A stretch of 64,000 bases of DNA from an uncultured Clostridia bacterium (GTDB taxonomy: Bacteria > Bacillota > Clostridia > Oscillospirales > Oscillospiraceae), in the NCBI GenBank assembly GCA_947644595.1, contig CANSAE010000001.1, positions 124,001 through 188,000 on the forward strand, read 5' to 3'. Numbering within the stretch: the stretch's first letter is position 1; the number at the start of each line of letters is the position of its first letter. A model generated the notes under the pieces. The model saw nothing but the letters and a program-made list of their open reading frames with translations. It had not been told where the DNA came from and did no database searches. The translations under genes and the position numbers were made by a program. This document shows positions 25,473 through 33,728 of this stretch, piece by piece.

Positions 25473-26366
25473 ATGGAAGAACCTATTACGAAAGCAGAAA
25501 CCAATCATATTGTCTGGACGGTTTCTGCGATTGGGATTATAGGAAATATCTTTCTGTCTGCGTTCAAATTGATTGCCGGAATCGTGGGGCATTCTGGTGC
25601 CATGATTTCCGATGCGGTACATTCCTTTTCAGATGTATTGGCCACACTGATTGCATTGATTGGAGTCAAGCTGGCCGGTCGCGGAGCAGATTCCGGACAC
25701 CCTTATGGGCACGAACGTTTGGAATGTGTGGCATCACTCCTTTTGAGTGCTGTATTGTTTGTTACGGGGTTTGGAATTGGCGGCAAAGGGATTCAAACCA
25801 TTTTTTCTGCACAGGATGCAGTTCCGGCTGTTCCGGGGATCATTGCCTTGGCTGCCGCTATTGTCTCCATTGTCGTGAAAGAAGCTATGTTTTGGTACAC
25901 CCGCTGGTGCGCGAAACGAATTCATTCCTCTGCGTTTCTCGCAGATGCTTGGCACCATCGGTCAGACGCTCTTTCCTCTGTTGGCGCGCTTATCGGTATC
26001 GGTGGTGCCAGACTTGGATACCCCATTCTTGATCCAATTGCCAGTCTTGTCATTTGTCTGTTCATTCTCAAAGTGGCATTTGATATCGGGAAAGATGCAA
26101 TCGAGAAAATGACAGACAGCGCCTGCCCGACCGATTTTGTCAAAAAACTACAGGACTGCATTCTGCGGCAGGATGGGGTTCTGGGAATTGATCTGCTTCA
26201 AACGCGTCAATTCGGCGAGAAAGTATACGTGGATGCGGAGATCCGCATCCATGGGGCCGTCTCCCTCACAGATGCACATGACGTGGCAGAACGGGTACAT
26301 GAACAAATCGAAGCTGAATTTCCCACCGTCAAGCATATCATGATTCACATGAATCCCGAAAATTAA
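25473..26366 (+). CDS. Cation diffusion facilitator (CDF) transporter
   Basis: A 297-residue CDF protein with six membrane helices and a C-terminal cytoplasmic domain (about 210-297). The metal-site motifs are SDAVHSFSD in helix 2 and DAWHHRSDALSS in helix 5. The H/D pattern (HxxxD with D and H) fits divalent ions such as Zn, Fe or Mn; the metal cannot be fixed from the sequence. It would move metal out of the cytoplasm in exchange for protons. AAAGGAG lies upstream. It probably shares a transcript with the preceding esterase gene and ends at a strong bidirectional terminator. Confidence 0.9.
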   Translation: MEEPITKAETNHIVWTVSAIGIIGNIFLSAFKLIAGIVGHSGAMISDAVHSFSDVLATLIALIGVKLAGRGADSGHPYGHERLECVASLLLSAVLFVTGFGIGGKGIQTIFSAQDAVPAVPGIIALAAAIVSIVVKEAMFWYTRWCAKRIHSSAFLADAWHHRSDALSSVGALIGIGGARLGYPILDPIASLVICLFILKVAFDIGKDAIEKMTDSACPTDFVKKLQDCILRQDGVLGIDLLQTRQFGEKVYVDAEIRIHGAVSLTDAHDVAERVHEQIEAEFPTVKHIMIHMNPEN

Positions 26367-26392
26367 AAAGAGACCCTGTTGGGTCTCTTTTT
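26365..26392. terminator. Bidirectional terminator
   Basis: AAAAAGAGACCC / GGGTCTCTTTTT with a TGTT loop, between the convergent CDF and GH25 genes. Confidence 0.9.
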
Positions 26393-27686
26393 AATATTGT
26401 TTGAAGCAGATATTCATATCAACCCGGCCGGAGATACCCGGGATTTTAGACGTATCCGAATATTGCCACATGTCAAAATCATAGTAAAAACCGGGAGTTT
26501 TGGAATATTCCGCAAACCAGAATTCATAATCGGCCAACTGGCTTAGGTCATAACTGATATAACCCAGATATTTTGTGAAGTATATTCCGGGGGTATATCC
26601 TGCATCAGCAATGGTATCGCAAAACGTTTTCGCACAAGCTGTAAGGGCTTGAGTGGAAAGTCCGTCCGTTCGGGCAGGCTTTATACCAATAATTTCCCAA
26701 TCGAAAAATACGGGATAGGTCACTGCGTAGTTTCCCAGTTTAGATAAGACAAACTCTGCTTCTTCTTTTGCTTCCTGTACTGTGATTGCTTGGGAAAAGA
26801 AATAAATTCCAATATCAATCCCCGCAGCAGAAGCTCCGTCAATATACTCCTGAAAACGGACATCTTCTGCAAGATTTCCGGCACTGTATCCACGATATCC
26901 TAAACGGAGAATCGCAAAATCAATCCCGGAGTCTTTTACCTGCTGCCAATCAATATTACCCTGATAATAGGACACATCGATACCAATCGTAGTTTCTAAA
27001 TCCGCATACGTCATAAAGCCGGATTGATTTTTGAAGCCTTCCGCTCGGTATGTATTTACCGGAAGATTCTCATGATACTCTAAATAGTAAGAGCCATAAT
27101 GAAGCTTGTCCTTGGTATGGACGCGAAACAGGAGAGAACAAAGTTCTGCACGGCTAATTGGGGCATCCGGACGAAACACACGCTTTCCATTCTCCCAGTT
27201 TCCTACTGCGATCCCTGCCTGGTATAGTGCAGCGGCATACGGATCACTGGTATCTGCGAAGGGACTTGAGGCATCTGACTGGCTGATTCCTAATGCACTT
27301 ACCATCAATTTTGCTGCTGCTCCACGGGTTATATTTTGGTCCGGGTCGGTAATTCCCCGGTCTACAAAAGACCGTTCAGCTGCAAAATTTAAATAACCGC
27401 TGGCCCAATGTGTATCTGTTTTCGGGGGAACACTGTATCCTCCGGTACACAATACCAGTTTGATGGCCTCGCCTGCAGTTGCTTCCCGATGGGGCCGGAA
27501 GGTTCCATCCGTGTATCCTGAAACGATCCCGGTGCTGGTAAGTGCAGAGACCGACGGATAATACCAAGCTGATTGACTGACATCTGTAAACCCGGACGCG
27601 GCATTGACATGTGTAAAACTAGTTAATATCATACCAACCACTATGCAATCTAAAAGGATGTTTGAAATCAATTTCTGTAAACGCAT
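26391..27686 (-). CDS. SLH-domain glycoside hydrolase family 25 (lysozyme-type) protein
   Basis: A 431-residue secreted protein. The signal peptide is at the N-terminus (LISNILLDCIVVGMILTSFTHVNAAS). Three S-layer-homology repeats follow (about 30-210; FTDVSQSAWYYPSVSAL, GYTDGTFRPHREATAGEAIKLV, FADTSDPYAAALYQAGI). A GH25 muramidase domain fills about 230-431, with the catalytic pair in GIDVSYYQGNIDW and FFDWEI. It is probably held on the surface by SLH binding to cell-wall polymer and cuts peptidoglycan. ATG 27686 follows AGGTGG; an upstream in-frame ATG would spoil the signal peptide. It is a single gene. Confidence 0.9.
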   Translation of the reverse strand: MRLQKLISNILLDCIVVGMILTSFTHVNAASGFTDVSQSAWYYPSVSALTSTGIVSGYTDGTFRPHREATAGEAIKLVLCTGGYSVPPKTDTHWASGYLNFAAERSFVDRGITDPDQNITRGAAAKLMVSALGISQSDASSPFADTSDPYAAALYQAGIAVGNWENGKRVFRPDAPISRAELCSLLFRVHTKDKLHYGSYYLEYHENLPVNTYRAEGFKNQSGFMTYADLETTIGIDVSYYQGNIDWQQVKDSGIDFAILRLGYRGYSAGNLAEDVRFQEYIDGASAAGIDIGIYFFSQAITVQEAKEEAEFVLSKLGNYAVTYPVFFDWEIIGIKPARTDGLSTQALTACAKTFCDTIADAGYTPGIYFTKYLGYISYDLSQLADYEFWFAEYSKTPGFYYDFDMWQYSDTSKIPGISGRVDMNICFKQY

Positions 27687-27767
27687 AAAACACCACCTGT
27701 TTTGGAATATACACAGTTTAACAGAAATTTCAGCAGGAAAAAAGGGCAAATTATTGGGAAAAAGGGC

Positions 27768-27808
27768 AAAAAATAGCGGCAGGTGTGTTTTGCACCTGCC
27801 GCTATTTT
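27768..27808 (-). terminator. Terminator after HD-domain gene
   Basis: A perfect stem, AAAATAGCGGCAGGTG / CACCTGCCGCTATTTT with a 7-base loop, and A/T runs on both sides. Confidence 0.9.
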
Positions 27809-27812
27809 TGAT

Positions 27813-28361
27813 TTATTCCATGGTTTTCATTGCGTCCAGCGTTTTAGCAATGAGTTCATTGAGTTCCATATTCAGCATTTCTGCACCCTGCCGTATAATA
27901 TCTCGGGAGCATCCGGCCGCAAATTTTTTGTCTTTAAATTTTTTTACAACAGATTTAGGCTCCATATCACTCATCCCCGTAGGGCGCATCAGTGCTGCAG
28001 CGCCAATCAATCCGGTAAGTTCATCTGTGGCAAATAACACTTTTTCCATTATATGGGTAGGAGCAACATCACTGCAGATCCCATAACCGTGACTTACGAC
28101 CGCATGGATGATCTCCTCATCCATTCCCAACTCCCGGAGAAGGGAGTTGGCTTTTGAACAATGCTCTTCCGGCCATTGCTCAAAGTCAATATCATGAAGA
28201 AGTCCCACTGCTTTCCAAAAGTCTATCCGATCGGGGTCGAGTTCTTTTGCAAACTCTCCCATTACATGACCTACAGTTTTTGCGTGATTGATATGGAATT
28301 CCTCTTTGTTATATTCCTTCGTCAAACTCAGCGCCTGTTCCGGCGTGGGTATATAAGACAT
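27813..28361 (-). CDS. HD-domain phosphohydrolase-like protein
   Basis: A 182-residue HD-superfamily protein. The metal motif pattern is visible as NHAKTVGHVMGEFA, then GLLHDIDFEQWPEEHC (the HD pair), then VVSHGYG and ATDELTGLI. Related proteins are annotated as HDIG or predicted hydrolases acting on phosphoesters; the substrate is unknown. The start is ATG 28361 with GGAGG 8 bases upstream; the frame is open further but that part overlaps the upstream zinc-ribbon gene. Zinc-ribbon and HD genes are 17 bases apart and likely share a transcript. Confidence 0.8.
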   Translation of the reverse strand: MSYIPTPEQALSLTKEYNKEEFHINHAKTVGHVMGEFAKELDPDRIDFWKAVGLLHDIDFEQWPEEHCSKANSLLRELGMDEEIIHAVVSHGYGICSDVAPTHIMEKVLFATDELTGLIGAAALMRPTGMSDMEPKSVVKKFKDKKFAAGCSRDIIRQGAEMLNMELNELIAKTLDAMKTME

Positions 28362-28378
28362 ATTTCGTTCCTCCGCAC

Positions 28379-28783
28379 TCATGGTTCCAGCTTCGCGCCG
28401 CAACGGCCGCAAAACTGTGCGCCGACAGGAACAGCGGCACTGCACACCGGACACGGACTCTCGGAAAATATCGTCATTTCTGCCGGTTCTTCTGCCGACA
28501 TGGAAGGATCCGCAGGTGATTTTAAATCTTTCATTTGTTCTTCCAATTCAGCAATTGTTGCTTTTGCAAGATCAATCGCCAAACAAAATTCATCTACCTC
28601 TGCGGACAGAGTCTCCCCTTCTGCGCGCTTCTGATAATAATATTCGCCGATCTTTTTATACTGCTCTTCGATGTTGAACTCTTCCTTTTTGATTTTCACT
28701 GCCAGCTTACCATTTCCAATGGCTTCGTTGGCCTTTTCTGTAGCAATTTTTGCTGCAAAGTTCAATTTATCCAAAAGTGCCAT
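28379..28783 (-). CDS. Coiled-coil zinc-ribbon protein
   Basis: A 134-residue protein. Residues 1-85 are helical and charged (EKANEAIGNGKLAVKIKKEE and LAKATIAELEEQMKDLK) and probably form a coiled coil. The C-terminus (about 108-132) is a zinc ribbon, CPVCSAAVPVGAQFCGRCG. There are no membrane segments. The type is common in clostridia and has no known function. AAAGGAG is 8 bases before ATG 28783, and the HD-domain gene follows. Confidence 0.75.
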   Translation of the reverse strand: MALLDKLNFAAKIATEKANEAIGNGKLAVKIKKEEFNIEEQYKKIGEYYYQKRAEGETLSAEVDEFCLAIDLAKATIAELEEQMKDLKSPADPSMSAEEPAEMTIFSESPCPVCSAAVPVGAQFCGRCGAKLEP

Positions 28784-28874
28784 TATGCAATCTCCTTTGC
28801 TGATACTCTGTGGCAAGCCACGTTTGATTCAGTATAGCAAATTTTCGGGATATTGTGTAAACAAATCCTGAATT

Positions 28875-30548
28875 TTACACATATTTTACGTGCAGCAGTT
28901 CATGGGCCCGCCCTTCTAACAAGGTATTATATACATAGTCTAACGAAGGATTGTCCTGGGGCAATTTCAATTCGCATGCTTCATCTACACGAAATAGTCC
29001 CGCACTGCGCTGTGCCTTGGTCCAGCTCGTGGCAGAAGGCTGGCCCCCACCGCCGATACAGCCGTTTGGACAGGCCATGACTTCCACGAAGTCTAATTGG
29101 AGCGCTCCCGATTTGATTTTAGCAATCAACTGGTCGGTATTTTTTAACCCACTGACAACGCCGATTCTCAATGTCATATCGCCGGCTGTGACTTCGAAAA
29201 TCTTAGTACCGTCAAGTCCTCGCACACCGCATTCAGCGATGGTCTGCATGGTAGCTGAAGAGGTATCTGCCAGAACGCGGCGGATGGCTGCCTCTGTTAC
29301 GCCGCCGGTCACACCGAAAATAACACCGCTGCCAGTAAATTCTCCCAACGGATGATCTGCTTCAGCGTCCGGCAGATTTTTAAAGTCCAATACCAATTCC
29401 TGGATCATCCGGATAAGTTCCACCGTGGTAAGCACCAAATCTACAACGGGCACACCGTCCTTATCTAATTGTTCCCTACGGCTTTCAAATTTCTTCGCGG
29501 TACAGGGCATAATTGCCACTGAGAATACACGTTCTCCTGCGAATTGCCGACGAATCAGCGCCCCCATCATCTCCATGGGGCTGCCGCAGGTAGAGATTTG
29601 CGGCAGGAGCTCCGGATACTTATGCTCCGCATGCTGGATCCAGCCCGGACAGCAGGAAGTAAACAGCGGAAGAGACGCCCCTGTTTCCAGCTTTTCCATA
29701 AATTCTGCAGCCTCTTCTATGATTGTCAAATCTGCAGATAAATTCGTATCATATACCACATCTACGCCGATTCGACGCAAAGCTGTCACGATTTTCCCCA
29801 TAACGGGTGTTCCCGCCGGCAATCCAAATGCTTCCGCAACGCCCACTCGGACCGCTGGTGCAACCTGGACAACAACCTTATGCCTCGGATCATGGATCAT
29901 GCTCCAAAACCGGTCAATCTCATTTTTGACCACCAGTGCGCCGGTAGGGCATACGCTGGCGCATTGTCCACAGCCTACACAATTCGTATCGGCCAGCAAC
30001 ATATTATTCACCGGTGCAACAAAGGAATGTGAACCGTGTCGATAGAAAGATAAGGCTTTGATATTTTGCACTTCGTCACACATTCGAACACATTGACCGC
30101 ATAAGACACATTTGCTGGGATCCCGCACCACGCAAACAGAAGAATCATCAATGGGAGGTGTTGTGTGCAGATTTCCGAAACGGGCGCTGCGAACCCGATA
30201 ACGGGTGCAGTATTCCAACAGCTTGCAGGTGCTGGCCTTATCACAGGTGGTACACTCCGTGCGATGACTGCCCAAAAGAAGCTCCAAAATCATTTTTCGG
30301 TTTTTTTGCACCTTGGGAGAATTTGTGTAGACTTCCATCCCATCTTCCGGTGCGAAAGAACACGATGTATCCACAGTCCCATCTGCTTTTTCTACAATGC
30401 ACATCCGGCAGGATTCATACACAGAGAGATTCTCGCAGTAGCACAAAGATGGAATATCGATCCTATTGGCCCGGGCAACCTCCAGAACATTGGGTTCGTC
30501 GGTAAACGAACACGTTTGCCCGTCTATTATCATACATTTTGTTTCCAT
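28875..30548 (-). CDS. hydA: [FeFe] hydrogenase, catalytic subunit (HydA type)
   Basis: A 557-residue group A [FeFe] hydrogenase. In order: a [2Fe-2S] domain (CYCENLSVYESCRMC, about 34-48); the His-Cys3 cluster (HRTECTTCDKASTC); two [4Fe-4S] motifs (CVLCGQCVRMC and CVGCGQCASVC); and the H-cluster domain with L1 TSCCPGW, L2 MPCTAKKFE and L3 MACPNGCIGGGGQP. All H-cluster cysteines are present; L3 has N where G is usual. It overlaps the upstream NuoF-like gene by 19 bases, so the two are co-expressed. No separate NuoE/HydC gene and no hydEFG maturase genes are in this window. ATG 30548 has AAGGAG 8 bases upstream. Confidence 0.92.
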   Translation of the reverse strand: METKCMIIDGQTCSFTDEPNVLEVARANRIDIPSLCYCENLSVYESCRMCIVEKADGTVDTSCSFAPEDGMEVYTNSPKVQKNRKMILELLLGSHRTECTTCDKASTCKLLEYCTRYRVRSARFGNLHTTPPIDDSSVCVVRDPSKCVLCGQCVRMCDEVQNIKALSFYRHGSHSFVAPVNNMLLADTNCVGCGQCASVCPTGALVVKNEIDRFWSMIHDPRHKVVVQVAPAVRVGVAEAFGLPAGTPVMGKIVTALRRIGVDVVYDTNLSADLTIIEEAAEFMEKLETGASLPLFTSCCPGWIQHAEHKYPELLPQISTCGSPMEMMGALIRRQFAGERVFSVAIMPCTAKKFESRREQLDKDGVPVVDLVLTTVELIRMIQELVLDFKNLPDAEADHPLGEFTGSGVIFGVTGGVTEAAIRRVLADTSSATMQTIAECGVRGLDGTKIFEVTAGDMTLRIGVVSGLKNTDQLIAKIKSGALQLDFVEVMACPNGCIGGGGQPSATSWTKAQRSAGLFRVDEACELKLPQDNPSLDYVYNTLLEGRAHELLHVKYV

Positions 30549-32335
30549 GGATCGTTCTCCTTCACTGCATGTTTCGGGCACCCGCGGAAACATGCACCGC
30601 ACTTGATGCATTTGGTTTTATCAATTTCATGCGGCTGCCTGATTGTACCGTGAATCGCCATAACCGGGCAGTTTCTGGCACATTTTGTGCAGCCGACACA
30701 AAGGGCTGGATCAATCTCATATCCCCCCAGCGTTGCACAGGTTTCAAAGCACAGTGCAGAGCTTTGAATGAGATTCGCCAGTTCAATCACTTCATCCATA
30801 TCCTCTCGGCTTCCTTCGCCTTTACTGAGCTTATCCAGGAGAAATGTCATTCTGGGAAGCCCTTCACGACAGGGTGTGCAACGTCCACAAGACCCGCGGG
30901 AAGCGAAACGCAGCAGATACTTCGCGGTTTCCATCATGCTACGCTTCCCGTCCATCACCTCAAAATTGCCGGTGCCGATCCGGTCGCCCAATTCTTCCAG
31001 ATCTTCAAAGGTGATCGGCATGTCCAGATTTTCCCGCATGAGCATAGTGCTTCCGCTGAGACGCACCGCACGGAAAGGCCCACTGTTTGCCATACCGCCG
31101 CCAATGTCCTCTACCATTTGACGTACCGTTGTACCAAACGGGATTTCTACCATACCGATGTTATTAATGGCTCCGGTGAGCATAAAAACTTTCGTTCCGG
31201 GACTTTCTTCCGTGCCAAGAGAGCGGAACCATTCCGCTCCGTAATTGATGATGTCCGGCACGTTTACGATGGTCTCTAAATTGTTGGATTCAGTGGCGTT
31301 CTGCAGCCGCCCCGTCTCGTCCAAATACACCGTATCAAACCATTTGACCTCCCGGTTTTGGAGGTGACCGTACATTTTCATATATTCTTCGGGCGTATGC
31401 TGTTCCATTCCGTTATTTACATGGAGCCGAAAGCGCTTTCCGCTGCCTAAAATATCATCCCCCAGGAGCCCCAAGGCTTCCGCCTGCTTTACCGCAGTTT
31501 TCAAACGATACACGGCAGTTTGATATTGGGGATGAATATAAGCATACCCGTCAGTCACACCGCATGTAATGCAGATGACCGCAATTCCCTCTACAGCTTT
31601 ATGGGGATCTCCTTCCAATAAACCGCTATCCATATAAGACCCTATTGCGCTTTTCCCGTCGTTGACAACAAGCGTTTTGCGTGGGTCTGTGGAATTCTTC
31701 AATTTTCTCCATTTTTCTATGGTATAAGAGCCGATACCCCCTCGCCCGCGGAGTCCGGCAGTTTCAATTTCTCTTAAAATATCCTCTTCGGATATATCAA
31801 ACAGCGCCTTGACCAGTGCTTCATAACCACCATGTGCAATGGCATCATCAATGCGCTCTGCGTCGATTTCACCGCAATTTTTCAAAATCCGGCGGGTCTG
31901 ACTTTGAAAAAAGGTAATGTCTTTTTGTCGTTTGTTGATCGTCATACCATCATCAAAGCCCAATCGGCTGATATATTTTCCTTCTACAATGGAGGTTTGG
32001 ATAATTTCTTCCACATCCTCCACCATTACTTTGGTATAGAGCCAACCTTCCGGGTCAATGCGGATTAAAGGGCCATGACTGCAAAAACCCACACATCCGA
32101 CTTTACTCAGTCCGACTCCTCCATTTTCAAGGTAATCTCCAAGTTCCACCGTGCACGGAATCTTGCGCAATTCCAATTGCTGTTTCAGGGCTGAATAAAT
32201 TTTCATCGCCCCTTCAGTCATACAAGTGGAACCACAGCATACATAAATTTTACGTTTCTGTTCCTCCATGTAACGACGGCAAGCGGTTTGATAGGTTACA
32301 AATTCTTCCCGGCTTTTCAGCTTCTTTTGATCCAT
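30530..32335 (-). CDS. NuoF/HydB-like hydrogenase partner subunit with degenerate flavin site
   Basis: A 601-residue HydB/NuoF-type protein. A thioredoxin-like [2Fe-2S] domain (CCGSTC at 33-38, GCVGFC at 80-85) is followed by the NuoF core (about 190-480), the [4Fe-4S] N3-type motif CGRCTPC (483-489) with C529, and two ferredoxin motifs (546-557, 576-587). The FMN/NADH parts are altered: GRGG (197-200) survives, but NADEGDPGAFMDR is replaced by NDGKSAIGSYMDS (225-237). The GxYxCGEETALI motif is missing (about 305-325), and the segment is shorter. Binding of flavin and NADH is therefore doubtful. It precedes hydA in an operon with Rex-like sites at its promoter. Confidence 0.85.
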   Translation of the reverse strand: MDQKKLKSREEFVTYQTACRRYMEEQKRKIYVCCGSTCMTEGAMKIYSALKQQLELRKIPCTVELGDYLENGGVGLSKVGCVGFCSHGPLIRIDPEGWLYTKVMVEDVEEIIQTSIVEGKYISRLGFDDGMTINKRQKDITFFQSQTRRILKNCGEIDAERIDDAIAHGGYEALVKALFDISEEDILREIETAGLRGRGGIGSYTIEKWRKLKNSTDPRKTLVVNDGKSAIGSYMDSGLLEGDPHKAVEGIAVICITCGVTDGYAYIHPQYQTAVYRLKTAVKQAEALGLLGDDILGSGKRFRLHVNNGMEQHTPEEYMKMYGHLQNREVKWFDTVYLDETGRLQNATESNNLETIVNVPDIINYGAEWFRSLGTEESPGTKVFMLTGAINNIGMVEIPFGTTVRQMVEDIGGGMANSGPFRAVRLSGSTMLMRENLDMPITFEDLEELGDRIGTGNFEVMDGKRSMMETAKYLLRFASRGSCGRCTPCREGLPRMTFLLDKLSKGEGSREDMDEVIELANLIQSSALCFETCATLGGYEIDPALCVGCTKCARNCPVMAIHGTIRQPHEIDKTKCIKCGACFRGCPKHAVKENDPWKQNV

Positions 32336-32355
32336 TTTTTCACCACCCCGATAAT

Positions 32356-32373
32356 TTGTTAAAATATTATCAT
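32356..32373. promoter_or_regulatory. Rex-like operator 1
   Basis: TTGTTAAAATATTATCAT: the left half TTGTTAA is exact to the Rex consensus TTGTTAANNNNTTAACAA, and the right half matches 5 of 7. It lies between the promoter and the ribosome-binding site, where a bound repressor would block transcription. Rex senses NADH/NAD+ and commonly controls fermentative and hydrogenase genes. Confidence 0.5.
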
Positions 32374-32387
32374 CTCTTGCTGTGAGT

Positions 32388-32416
32388 ATCATACCATAGC
32401 CATCATTCAATTGCAA
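32388..32416 (-). promoter_or_regulatory. Promoter of the hydrogenase operon
   Basis: On the minus strand: TTGCAA, a 17-base spacer ending TGG, then TATGAT, giving both a -35 and an extended -10. It lies 53 bases upstream of the NuoF-like start codon and between two Rex-like sites. Confidence 0.65.
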
Positions 32417-32423
32417 CAGCATT

Positions 32424-32441
32424 TTGTTAAAAAAATATCAT
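32424..32441. promoter_or_regulatory. Rex-like operator 2
   Basis: TTGTTAAAAAAATATCAT: the left half is exact to the Rex consensus, and the right half matches 4 of 7. It lies 8 bases upstream of the -35 box. It is near-identical to operator 1 (16 of 18 bases), so the two look like one protein's repeated site. Confidence 0.45.
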
Positions 32442-32574
32442 ATTTGGCATGATGGTCATTTATCTATAGCAACTTTGCCGCGTTTAAACGCAGCGTTGAT
32501 TTATTTTGCCAATCATGATAGGATACTTCCGTAAACGGATTTTGTGCATAATTGAGTGTGAAAAAGGTGGACAA

Positions 32575-33267
32575 ATGATTTATGTGGTTTCTGATACCCA
32601 CGGGAAGTTTCGGCGGGTAATGGAATTTTTGGGAAGCGGCCCTATTACAAAGGATGATATACTTATCATTTTAGGAGATGCGGGGTTTAATTATGATGCC
32701 ATTCCTGGAAGCGGATTGCGGCGAAAGGCGCCCGTTAATTCTTATGATATTCCAGTTTTATGCTTACAGGGCAATCACGAGCTGCGCCCGGAACACATTG
32801 AAAGCTATCGGGAAATTAATTGGAACGGCGGTGTGGTCTATCAGGAAGAGCGATATCCTAATCTGCTGTTTGCCAAAGATGGTGAATGTTATACGATCGA
32901 CGGAAAACAAATTTTAGTGTGCGGCGGAGCTTATACGGTGTTCAAAGAATATCGCATCAAAAAGGGCTTGCCTTGGTATGCCGATGAACAGCCTTCGGAA
33001 GAAATCAAGCGTCAGGTAGAGGCTCGGCTGGACATGATGGATTGGAAAGTAGATGTAATGCTTACCCATACATGTCCCAGCAAGGTGGTTCCTACTGAGA
33101 AATATATTCCCGGTGTGGACCAAAGCACTGTAGATAAAAGCACAGAGGAATGGCTGGACCGGATTGAGGACCGTTTACAGTATGACGCTTGGTATTGCGG
33201 GCATTGGCATATTGAAAAGCAGGTGGGTGCTATCCATTTTATTTATCAAAATTTTGTTGTAATATAA
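32575..33267 (+). CDS. Metallophosphoesterase
   Basis: A 230-residue calcineurin-like phosphoesterase. Metal and catalytic motifs in order: DTHGKF (residues 7-12), ILGDAGFN, LQGNHELRP, MLTHTCPS and YCGHWHIEKQ. It is complete, soluble and of the small size seen in serine/threonine-phosphatase-like and nuclease-like bacterial members; the substrate is unknown. The start is ATG 32575 after AAAGGTGG; the frame is open to 32506 but that part is not coding-like. A terminator follows directly. It is divergent from the hydrogenase operon and might share its control region. Confidence 0.85.
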   Translation: MIYVVSDTHGKFRRVMEFLGSGPITKDDILIILGDAGFNYDAIPGSGLRRKAPVNSYDIPVLCLQGNHELRPEHIESYREINWNGGVVYQEERYPNLLFAKDGECYTIDGKQILVCGGAYTVFKEYRIKKGLPWYADEQPSEEIKRQVEARLDMMDWKVDVMLTHTCPSKVVPTEKYIPGVDQSTVDKSTEEWLDRIEDRLQYDAWYCGHWHIEKQVGAIHFIYQNFVVI

Positions 33268-33297
33268 AAAGCAGCCGCTACAATGCGGCGGCTTTTT
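33266..33297 (+). terminator. Terminator after phosphoesterase gene
   Basis: AAAAAGCAGCCGC / GCGGCGGCTTTTT with a 6-base loop and one mismatch. Confidence 0.8.
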
Positions 33298-33309
33298 ATA
33301 TGCTGTTAT

Positions 33310-33714
33310 TTACTTCAGAAGTAAATAATTCGCCAACAATGATAGGATGATCATGACCACTCCCACCATTCGAAATGTATTGTAAGTGGAGATCAGGTTT
33401 TCTACCTGCGGTGAAAATTGTTCATTTTTTCCCCGGGGGATTTCCAGCGGACGCTGTTTTCCTTTGACAGTCAAAATGTGCTTATAAGTTTTTGGTTCCA
33501 AAGCTGCAATTTTTCTATAGGTACTCCGGCGAAGTGAAAATACAGCCAAACAAACGATTACACCAAATAAGATAAATGTTCCAACAACGGAATTTTCATC
33601 TCCATTGGACAGAAACATCCGCCGTCCCCAAGTATAAGTCATTGCGCCGCAGCAAATCGTGATAAAATAATAAAGCAACGCACCGGTAATCGGATTGCCA
33701 TTGGATCGATTCAT
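33310..33714 (-). CDS. Small membrane protein of unknown function
   Basis: A 134-residue protein with helices at about 10-27 (ITGALLYYFITICCGAMTYTW), 45-62 (FILFGVIVCLAVFSLRR) and a C-terminal helix (MVGVVMIILSLLANYLLL), separated by a charged loop of about 50 residues. No family was recognised. ATG 33714 has GGGAGA at 6 bases; the alternative ATG 33732 overlaps the previous stop (ATGA). It is probably co-transcribed with, and translationally linked to, the alpha/beta-fold gene just upstream. Confidence 0.6.
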   Translation of the reverse strand: MNRSNGNPITGALLYYFITICCGAMTYTWGRRMFLSNGDENSVVGTFILFGVIVCLAVFSLRRSTYRKIAALEPKTYKHILTVKGKQRPLEIPRGKNEQFSPQVENLISTYNTFRMVGVVMIILSLLANYLLLK

Positions 33715-33728
33715 GAGTCTCTCCCTTC

